DNA of 9,529 nt from an uncultured Oscillospiraceae bacterium (GTDB taxonomy: Bacteria > Bacillota > Clostridia > Oscillospirales > Oscillospiraceae). The stretch spans positions 1 to 9,529 of the forward strand of contig CAKUND010000077.1 in assembly GCA_934668295.1 (NCBI GenBank), given 5' to 3'. Within the stretch, counting starts at the first letter, position 1; each line of letters opens with the position of its first letter. The position numbers were made by a program, and so were the translations under genes. The notes under the pieces were generated by a model. That model searched no databases. It was not told the DNA's origin and was given only the letters and a program-made list of their open reading frames with translations. Below, piece by piece: positions 5,640 through 9,529 of the stretch.

Positions 5640-6956
5640 TCAACCGCTCTCCCGATTCTCCAGCATCGCCCATGCGATCAGGAAAAAAGGGGTCGAAAGG
5701 CACATGGATATCCCGAAAAACGCCTGTACGCAATATCCAAGCACAGCGCTGCCGCAGATGAGTACTGCAGGCCGCTCCCCTGCCTGCCGGACAAACCGGG
5801 CAGCGGAACATCCGAGCGCACCGAGCCAGCAGAGCAGCGCGAAGCACCCCTGATTGGCAAGGATATTCAGGTATTCATTATGCGCCGCATCAATGCCGCT
5901 GCGGATCACAGCATTCCGCACTTCATCGTATCGCTCAAAAAACGCTGTGATACGGCGGGACAGCGTATCCGGTCCACCGCCGAACAGCGGGCGCTCCTTT
6001 ACTGTCTGCCAAACATTTTTCCAGATGTAGACCCGGCCAGAGCCAAATTCATCCTCTGCCCGGCCATGCAGGAGCTCATGCGCTTCGCCAAGAATACCGG
6101 GCAGTCCCGGTATCAGAAGCACCGCAAAAAACGACGCAAGCAGACTGCATCCGATCGTGATCGCCGCTGCGCGGCGTCTTTTTCCGCTGAAGACCAACGG
6201 AAGCGGCAGGATCAGCCCCGCCGCAATACCGAGCAGCCCGGCAGAGACATCCATCCAGACACTGACGGTCAGGCACAGCGCCAGCGGTGCAAGCAGCCAA
6301 TACCGCCGGAGCTTCCACACGCCATAGAAGAACGCTGGTGCTGCTGTGCACATCACAGCGGCCAAAAGATCCGTGTTGCCGATCGTTCCAAGGTACGCGC
6401 CGCTGTAGGCTTTTCCCGCATCGTAATAGCTGAGTCCTTCCGGGTACAGCCCCAGCGGGTTTCCGCCTGCAAGCTGCCGCAGCGCCAGCAAGCAGCACAG
6501 GCACATGCCTGCCCCAAAGACATCAAGCAGCCATTTTTTTGGGCGCGAGAGCCGTCCCAGCAGCAGGAATACAGCAGCATATAACGCAAGCGTCAAAAAG
6601 CCCTCCCGACGGGTAAGACCAAGCCACGTGTCGGCCCGCCATGGCGAAAGCAGCGACGAGAGCAGACTGCACAGGACATAGCCCAGCATCAGCCATTCGG
6701 CGGGCCGTATTGCATGTACAAGCTCCCGGAACGAGACGAGTCTGCACTGCCGCATCACGAGCAGCTCCAGATACAGCAAAGCTGTCCCGGCACAGTATCC
6801 CAGCGTCAGGATCAAAAACAAGCGATATTTTGCTGCGGTGATCTTCGCGTATCCATCCGTCCCTGGCCAGAGAAGAAACACGCTCAACATCAGCGCAAAA
6901 TACGCATCTGAGATTTTTTCAGTTAAGAGCTGCCCGGCCTGTGCTTTTGTGCGCAT
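5640..6956 (-). CDS. O-antigen ligase/polymerase-like membrane protein (Wzy_C family)
   Basis: This is a 438-aa polytopic membrane protein of the O-antigen ligase/polymerase (Wzy_C, WaaL-like) family, whose members transfer lipid-linked glycans on the outer face of the membrane. About twelve hydrophobic segments are visible: roughly 18-35, 46-66, 88-104, 119-135, 146-160, 197-212, 219-234, 238-255, 264-284, 370-388, 397-413 and 416-432. The long hydrophilic loop (about 285-370) carries the family signature GSGRVYIWKNVWQTVKERP (305-323), GGGPDTL and AHNEYLNILANQG (358-370). The start ATG 6956 has GGGTGAGG at 6964-6971. In a Gram-positive cell the acceptor would be a wall polymer, capsule or protein glycan rather than lipid A; this is inference. 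It is a lone gene with its own promoter and no glycosyltransferases beside it, so the substrate cannot be named. Confidence 0.85.
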   Translation of the reverse strand: MRTKAQAGQLLTEKISDAYFALMLSVFLLWPGTDGYAKITAAKYRLFLILTLGYCAGTALLYLELLVMRQCRLVSFRELVHAIRPAEWLMLGYVLCSLLSSLLSPWRADTWLGLTRREGFLTLALYAAVFLLLGRLSRPKKWLLDVFGAGMCLCCLLALRQLAGGNPLGLYPEGLSYYDAGKAYSGAYLGTIGNTDLLAAVMCTAAPAFFYGVWKLRRYWLLAPLALCLTVSVWMDVSAGLLGIAAGLILPLPLVFSGKRRRAAAITIGCSLLASFFAVLLIPGLPGILGEAHELLHGRAEDEFGSGRVYIWKNVWQTVKERPLFGGGPDTLSRRITAFFERYDEVRNAVIRSGIDAAHNEYLNILANQGCFALLCWLGALGCSAARFVRQAGERPAVLICGSAVLGYCVQAFFGISMCLSTPFFLIAWAMLENRESG

Positions 6957-6991
6957 GCTTCTGCCTCACCCGCTTCTTTATGATTTCTTGT

Positions 6992-7020
6992 ATCCTATCA
7001 GGTCTGGCGGACATTTACAA
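6992..7020 (-). promoter_or_regulatory. Promoter of the Wzy-like gene
   Basis: Minus-strand -35 TTGTAA (plus 7015-7020), a 17-bp spacer, and -10 TAGGAT (plus 6992-6997) preceded by TGA, an extended -10. The start of transcription would be near 6985, giving a leader of about 29 bases to the ATG at 6956. Two direct CCAGACT copies (plus 7034-7040 and 7042-7048) sit just upstream of the -35. Confidence 0.68.
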
Positions 7021-7080
7021 GAGCCGCTCTGCCCCAGACTACCAGACTGCAGGGAAAAATAAAAAAATGAAATTCACCAC

Positions 7081-7108
7081 TTGACAAATCCCGACTTTAT
7101 GCTATAAT
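7081..7108 (+). promoter_or_regulatory. Promoter of tRNA-Thr with UP element
   Basis: A perfect -35 TTGACA (7081-7086), a 16-bp spacer and a perfect -10 TATAAT (7103-7108) with a TGC extension. Transcription should start near 7115, about 20 bases before the mature tRNA. An A-rich run at 7054-7073 falls at about -61 to -42, the position of an UP element. This is a strong stable-RNA promoter. Confidence 0.92.
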
Positions 7109-7135
7109 AACGGAGCGCTCTTGAGAAAGAGACCT

Positions 7136-7211
7136 GCTGCTGTAGCTCAGTCGGTAGAGCGCGTCATTGGTAATGACGAGGTCGGCAGTTCGAATCTGCC
7201 CAGCAGCTCCA
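7136..7211 (+). tRNA. tRNA-Thr (anticodon GGU)
   Basis: This is a complete 76-nt tRNA cloverleaf with an encoded CCA end. The acceptor stem is 7136-7142 with 7201-7207, discriminator T at 7208, CCA 7209-7211. The D-arm is GCTC 7145-7148 with GAGC 7157-7160. The anticodon stem is CGTCA 7162-7166 with TGACG 7174-7178; the loop TTGGTAA places GGT at 34-36, reading ACC and ACU threonine codons. The T-arm is GGCAG 7184-7188 with CTGCC 7196-7200 around TTCGAAT. All stems pair perfectly. It is a single-gene transcription unit with its own promoter and terminator and no companion tRNAs. Confidence 0.98.
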
Positions 7212-7246
7212 AAATCGGTTTATCCCATCGGGATGAACCGATTTTT
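7211..7246 (+). terminator. Terminator of the tRNA-Thr gene
   Basis: A long hairpin pairs 7211-7226 with 7230-7245 (AAAATCGGTT against AACCGATTTT, continued inward by TATCCC against GGGATG with one G-T pair, loop ATC) and is followed by TTTTTA. The A of the encoded CCA is the first base of the stem, so termination occurs directly after the tRNA. Confidence 0.9.
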
Positions 7247-7255
7247 ATCTGTTTG

Positions 7256-7271
7256 GATTCGAACTGCCGAC
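7256..7271 (-). repeat. Inverted copy of the tRNA-Thr T-arm (possible tRNA remnant)
   Basis: Bases 7256-7271 are the exact reverse complement of 7181-7196, the variable-loop end and T-arm of the tRNA-Thr gene 60 bases upstream. The 16-nt match is too long for chance at this distance. Reading the minus strand, weaker tRNA-like traces (AATG, GAGC) precede it in the right order, but no matching 3' half of the T stem or acceptor stem follows. It is therefore not a working tRNA; a degenerate tRNA fragment or the edge of a rearrangement is possible. The rest of 7272-7376 shows no gene. Confidence 0.6.
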
Positions 7272-7376
7272 TGCATTTGCAGCTCATCAGTAAAATGTTC
7301 ACAATTCCTTTTCCTGGCGTTCATAGTTCGGACACGATTTCCCCTTATACTCATAATTAAGGATTTACCCAATCCA

Positions 7377-7406
7377 CTCTTTCTTCTCTTTTTCTTTTCT
7401 TTCTTC
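7377..7406. other. 30-nt uninterrupted pyrimidine tract
   Basis: Bases 7377-7406 are exclusively C and T on the plus strand, hence all purine on the minus strand, directly beyond the obg terminator stem. Within the gene-free stretch between the tRNA terminator and the obg hairpin it is the most skewed segment. Function is unknown. For obg transcripts the sequence after the hairpin is purine-rich. Confidence 0.55.
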
Positions 7407-7446
7407 AAACAAAAGCCCGCGGTCGAAAGCCGCGGGCTTTTGTTTG
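7406..7446 (-). terminator. Terminator of the obg operon
   Basis: A perfect 17-bp stem pairs 7406-7422 with 7430-7446, including a GCCCGCGG/CCGCGGGC core, with a 7-nt loop (7423-7429). On the minus strand it ends in CTTTTGTTTG, with the T run inside the stem arm. It begins one base past the obg stop codon. Because the arms are A-rich on one side and T-rich on the other, it can act in both directions and would also block rightward transcription into obg. Confidence 0.9.
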
Positions 7447-7447
7447 T

Positions 7448-8722
7448 CTATTTCGTGTAGTCGAATTCAAAATCGTAGATGCTGACAGTATCGCCGTCTT
7501 CGATGCCCTGTTCCTCCAGACGGTCGAACAGGCCGCTCTTGCGGAGCTGGCGGTCGAAATACATGCGGGACTCATAATCGTCGAAGTTGATGTCGTTCAG
7601 AAGCTTCTGGAGCCACTTTCCGGACACGACCCACAGATCGTCATAGCGCTCGATCTGCAGCTCGTTCGCGTCGCCTGCCTCTGCCAGAGGCTTGACGTAC
7701 TCCGGTTCGTAAATCGTGACGGGCGGGAGTGCAGCAAGCTTGCCCGCGATGGTCTTCATGAGCTCGCGTGTGCCCTGTGTCGTGGCGGCGGAGATCACGT
7801 AGAACTCGTAGCCCTGCGCCTCGACGTGCGCTCTGAGCCTGTCCAGATTGTCGCTGTCCGGGGGCAGTAGATCCGCTTTATTCGCCGCGACAAGCATGGG
7901 GCGCGACGCAAGATCTGGCGAATACTGCCGGAGTTCTTCGTTGATCTTCTCAAAATCATCGACCGGGTCACGATCCTCGCTGCCGGAGACATCGACGACG
8001 TGAACGAGCAGTCGGCAGCGGTCGATATGACGCAGGAAGTCGTGGCCGAGGCCGACGCCGTCCGCGGCACCCTCGATGATACCGGGGATGTCAGCCATGA
8101 CGAACGAAACGCCGTCAGCAACATAGATCACGCCGAGGTTCGGATAGAGCGTGGTGAAATGATAATTCGCAATTTTCGGGTGCGCGTTGGATGTGACGGA
8201 CAGGAGCGTCGATTTGCCGACGTTCGGGAAGCCGACAAGGCCGACGTCGGCCAGCAGCTTGAGCTCCAGAATGACGTCGTGCTCCTCGCCAGGGAGGCCC
8301 GCCTTGGCAAAGCGCGGCACCTGACGGGTCGGAGTGGCAAAGTGCTGGTTGCCCCAGCCGCCTCTGCCGCCTTTACAGAGGACGAAATCGGCGGAATCAG
8401 ACATATCCTTGATGATCTCGTTCGTGGCCAGATCGCGCACGACGGTGCCTCTGGGCACCTTGATGATCAAATTTTCGCCGTTCTTGCCGCGGCAGCGCTT
8501 GCCCTGCCCGTTTTCGCCGTTGGGCGCGGTATATTTGCGCTTGTAGCGGAAATCCATCAGCGTGGACAGGTTATCGTCGACACGCAGGACGATGGAGCCG
8601 CCGTTGCCGCCGTCGCCGCCGTCCGGGCCGCCTGCGGCCACGTATTTTTCCCGATGGAAGGCCACCGCGCCGCTGCCGCCCGCACCAGCCTTGACCGAAA
8701 TGCGTACTTTATCAATAAACAT
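7448..8722 (-). CDS. obg: GTPase Obg (CgtA/ObgE)
   Basis: This is Obg, an essential 50S-assembly GTPase that also responds to ppGpp and stress; it is 424 aa. The N-terminal glycine-rich Obg fold spans about 1-158 (GAGGSGAVAFHREKYVAAGG, GGPDGGDGGNGGS, GGRGGWGN). The G domain covers about 159-335: G1 GFPNVGKST 164-172, switch threonines near FTTLYPN 189-195, G3 DIPG 211-214, G4 NKAD 281-284, G5 SAAT 311-314. A C-terminal OCT domain, found in Gram-positive Obg, spans about 350-424. The start ATG 8722 is preceded by GAGGAGGAA at about 8728-8736, inside the end of the upstream gene, which overlaps by 11 bases; translational coupling is likely. The usual neighbour rpmA is present two genes upstream. 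Length and motifs are normal. Confidence 0.98.
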   Translation of the reverse strand: MFIDKVRISVKAGAGGSGAVAFHREKYVAAGGPDGGDGGNGGSIVLRVDDNLSTLMDFRYKRKYTAPNGENGQGKRCRGKNGENLIIKVPRGTVVRDLATNEIIKDMSDSADFVLCKGGRGGWGNQHFATPTRQVPRFAKAGLPGEEHDVILELKLLADVGLVGFPNVGKSTLLSVTSNAHPKIANYHFTTLYPNLGVIYVADGVSFVMADIPGIIEGAADGVGLGHDFLRHIDRCRLLVHVVDVSGSEDRDPVDDFEKINEELRQYSPDLASRPMLVAANKADLLPPDSDNLDRLRAHVEAQGYEFYVISAATTQGTRELMKTIAGKLAALPPVTIYEPEYVKPLAEAGDANELQIERYDDLWVVSGKWLQKLLNDINFDDYESRMYFDRQLRKSGLFDRLEEQGIEDGDTVSIYDFEFDYTK

Positions 8723-9305
8723 GAGGTTCCTCCTCTGTCAGTAAGGTTTTCGTAGTCTTTGTCCAGATTTCCGGATAGTTCTCCTGATAATACCGCGCGC
8801 AGTCGGAATCCGGGGTCTTCCAGAGCACTTTCTTCCGAATTTCTTCGGAGATGGCCTTTTCCAGCCAGGCGCGTTTCTTTGCGAATTTCTCCGGGTCGGA
8901 CGCAAACTGCGCGTAATCCAGCAGCAGGATATTGCCCGCCTCCTGCTCCCGCAGGAACGCTTCATAGGCATCCGGGATATATTCCGCGCCGACAATGCGG
9001 ACGGGCTGCGTGGAAACGAACTCGTTCGGAATTTCCGTCTTTTCGTAGTCCCCGTCTTCACAGGTATAAAGCCAGCCGGATTTTCCAGCGTAGAGCTTTT
9101 TCAGCGCATCGGGGAACGGATCGTCGAAATACAGTTTGCCCTGCCGGGTATAGCCGTATGCGTATTCATAGTTCCGGATGAGGTAAAACAGCGCCATGGC
9201 GCGCAGGGACGTCAGGCAGACCTGCGTGGGCTTGTCAAAATACGGAGACTTTCTCGGCTCGAGCATTTGCAGACCGCCTGTCGGCGACGCGTGATAATAG
9301 GTCAC
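8712..9305 (-). CDS. Unrecognised 197-aa protein in the rpmA-obg cluster (possible ART-like fold)
   Basis: I do not recognise a named family. The gene starts at GTG 9305, with AGGGG (9314-9318) eight bases upstream, and its 3' end overlaps obg by 11 bases, so both are on one transcript. The protein is soluble, with no signal peptide or membrane span. Visible features: an N-terminal YYHASPTGGLQMLEPRKS (3-20), a strand-helix VCLTSLRAMALFYLIRNY (29-46), a loop with many Tyr and Gly, WLYTCE (78-83), EFVSTQPVRIVGAEYI (95-110), and a charged helical C-terminus (about 137-160). The YH.....G...L.P / .LTS...A..Y pattern resembles the first strands of ADP-ribosyltransferase-like folds (diphtheria toxin, KptA). 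H5, a Tyr near 41-48 and E95 are possible equivalents of the active site. This is an inference of low certainty. The gene itself, from RBS, length and overlap, is well supported. Confidence 0.85.
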   Translation of the reverse strand: MTYYHASPTGGLQMLEPRKSPYFDKPTQVCLTSLRAMALFYLIRNYEYAYGYTRQGKLYFDDPFPDALKKLYAGKSGWLYTCEDGDYEKTEIPNEFVSTQPVRIVGAEYIPDAYEAFLREQEAGNILLLDYAQFASDPEKFAKKRAWLEKAISEEIRKKVLWKTPDSDCARYYQENYPEIWTKTTKTLLTEEEPHVY

Positions 9306-9325
9306 AGCGCGATCCCCTTTTAAGA

Positions 9326-9358
9326 AAAAACCCCGAACGGGACTCGTTCGGGGTTTTT
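9326..9358 (-). terminator. Terminator after rpmA, upstream of the X-obg pair
   Basis: A perfect stem pairs AAAAACCCCGAACG (9326-9339) with CGTTCGGGGTTTTT (9345-9358), loop of five bases. On the minus strand it is followed by TTTTTTC, a classic intrinsic terminator. It ends only about eight bases before the ribosome binding site of the next gene, leaving no room for a promoter between. It therefore probably works as a partial terminator that lowers expression of the 197-aa gene and obg relative to rpmA. Confidence 0.92.
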
Positions 9359-9367
9359 ACAACAAAA

Positions 9368-9529
9368 TTACTGTTCTGCGTAGACAGAGCACATCTTGCG
9401 ATCCTTGCCCATACGCTCGAACTTGACCTTGCCGTCGATCAGAGCGAACAGCGTGTCGTCCTTGCCGATACCGACGTTGTTGCCCGGATGAATGTGCGTG
9501 CCTCTCTGACGAACGAGGATGTTGCCAGC
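9368..9529 (-). CDS. rpmA: 50S ribosomal protein L27, 3' part (5' end outside window)
   Basis: The last 53 codons and stop of ribosomal protein L27, whose N-terminus reaches the peptidyl transferase centre of the 50S subunit. The frame is open to the right edge of the window. The visible residues [20 protein letters not shown], then [20 protein letters not shown] and a short basic tail ending SVYAEQ, match the L27 core (QRGT..HPG.NVG.G.D.TLFA...G.V.FE). The stop is TAA (plus 9368-9370). The start codon and the N-terminal part, and presumably rplU, lie to the right. The terminator at 9326-9358 follows after nine bases. C-ending codons suggest high expression. Confidence 0.97.
   Translation of the reverse strand, partial: AGNILVRQRGTHIHPGNNVGIGKDDTLFALIDGKVKFERMGKDRKMCSVYAEQ

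Noticed and set aside
7136..7271. Integrated mobile element at the tRNA-Thr gene
   Set aside because: No integrase, direct repeat of the tRNA 3' end or foreign cargo lies within the window; the copy of the T-arm is inverted and very close.
7121..7360. 79-codon plus-strand frame starting before the tRNA
   Set aside because: It translates the tRNA-Thr gene itself (AVAQSVERVIGNDEVGSSNLP is a familiar artefact of tRNA translation), then its terminator.
7220..7408. 62-codon minus-strand frame in the tRNA-obg gap
   Set aside because: It needs a TTG start inside the obg terminator stem, begins with Lys/Arg repeats from the purine tract, and ends across the antisense T-arm and tRNA terminator. Internal ATGs have no good ribosome binding site.
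8000..8755. 251-codon plus-strand frame opposite obg
   Set aside because: Antisense shadow of obg, which is certain from its G motifs and Obg/OCT domains.
8759..9181. 140-codon plus-strand frame opposite the 197-aa gene
   Set aside because: Pro/Arg/Ser-rich with no ribosome binding site. The minus-strand frame has a good ribosome binding site, a codon structure with normal amino-acid use and an overlap with obg.

Overview
The window looks like a chromosomal segment from a Gram-positive Clostridia-type Firmicute of moderate GC, plausibly an Oscillospirales/Ruminococcaceae-like gut anaerobe. The grounds are a Firmicute-type L10 leader, TTGACA/TATAAT promoters, GGAGG-type ribosome binding sites, FeoA/FeoB of clostridial appearance, a fermentative D-lactate dehydrogenase, and strongly C-ending codons in the ribosomal genes. 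The species cannot be fixed from this sequence alone. Nothing indicates phage, transposon, CRISPR or plasmid content.

Layout. (1) 1-1542, plus strand: the 3' end of rplA (L1), a promoter, an L10-leader attenuator, rplJ (L10) and rplL (L7/L12), closed by a strong terminator. (2) 1542-3601, minus strand: feoA-feoB ferrous iron uptake genes with overlapping stop and start codons, converging on rplL. (3) 3602-3733: a short divergent promoter region. (4) 3734-5622, plus strand: a PHP-family histidinol-phosphatase-like gene, then an ldhA-type D-lactate dehydrogenase, then a terminator. (5) 5640-7020, minus strand: an O-antigen-ligase/polymerase-like (Wzy_C) membrane protein with its own promoter. 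(6) 7054-7246, plus strand: an isolated tRNA-Thr(GGU) gene with UP element, promoter and terminator. Downstream of it is a non-coding stretch holding an antisense copy of the tRNA T-arm and a 30-nt homopyrimidine tract. (7) 7406-9529, minus strand: the 3' end of rpmA (L27), a terminator, an unrecognised 197-aa gene, obg (GTPase) and a terminal hairpin.

Functionally, two ribosome-linked clusters (rplA-rplJ-rplL and rpmA-X-obg) face each other across about 6 kb of metabolic and envelope genes: iron import, a phosphatase, NADH reoxidation by pyruvate reduction, and surface glycan assembly. rplL is followed by a terminator and a convergent gene rather than the common rpoB-rpoC continuation.

Most of the window is ordinary housekeeping DNA. 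The items best worth a second look are: the unrecognised gene between the rpmA terminator and obg (possible ADP-ribosyltransferase-like fold, speculative), which must be expressed through or around that terminator; the 16-nt inverted copy of the tRNA-Thr T-arm just past its terminator; and an exact 9-nt complementarity between the 5' end of the L10 leader and the loop of its attenuator.
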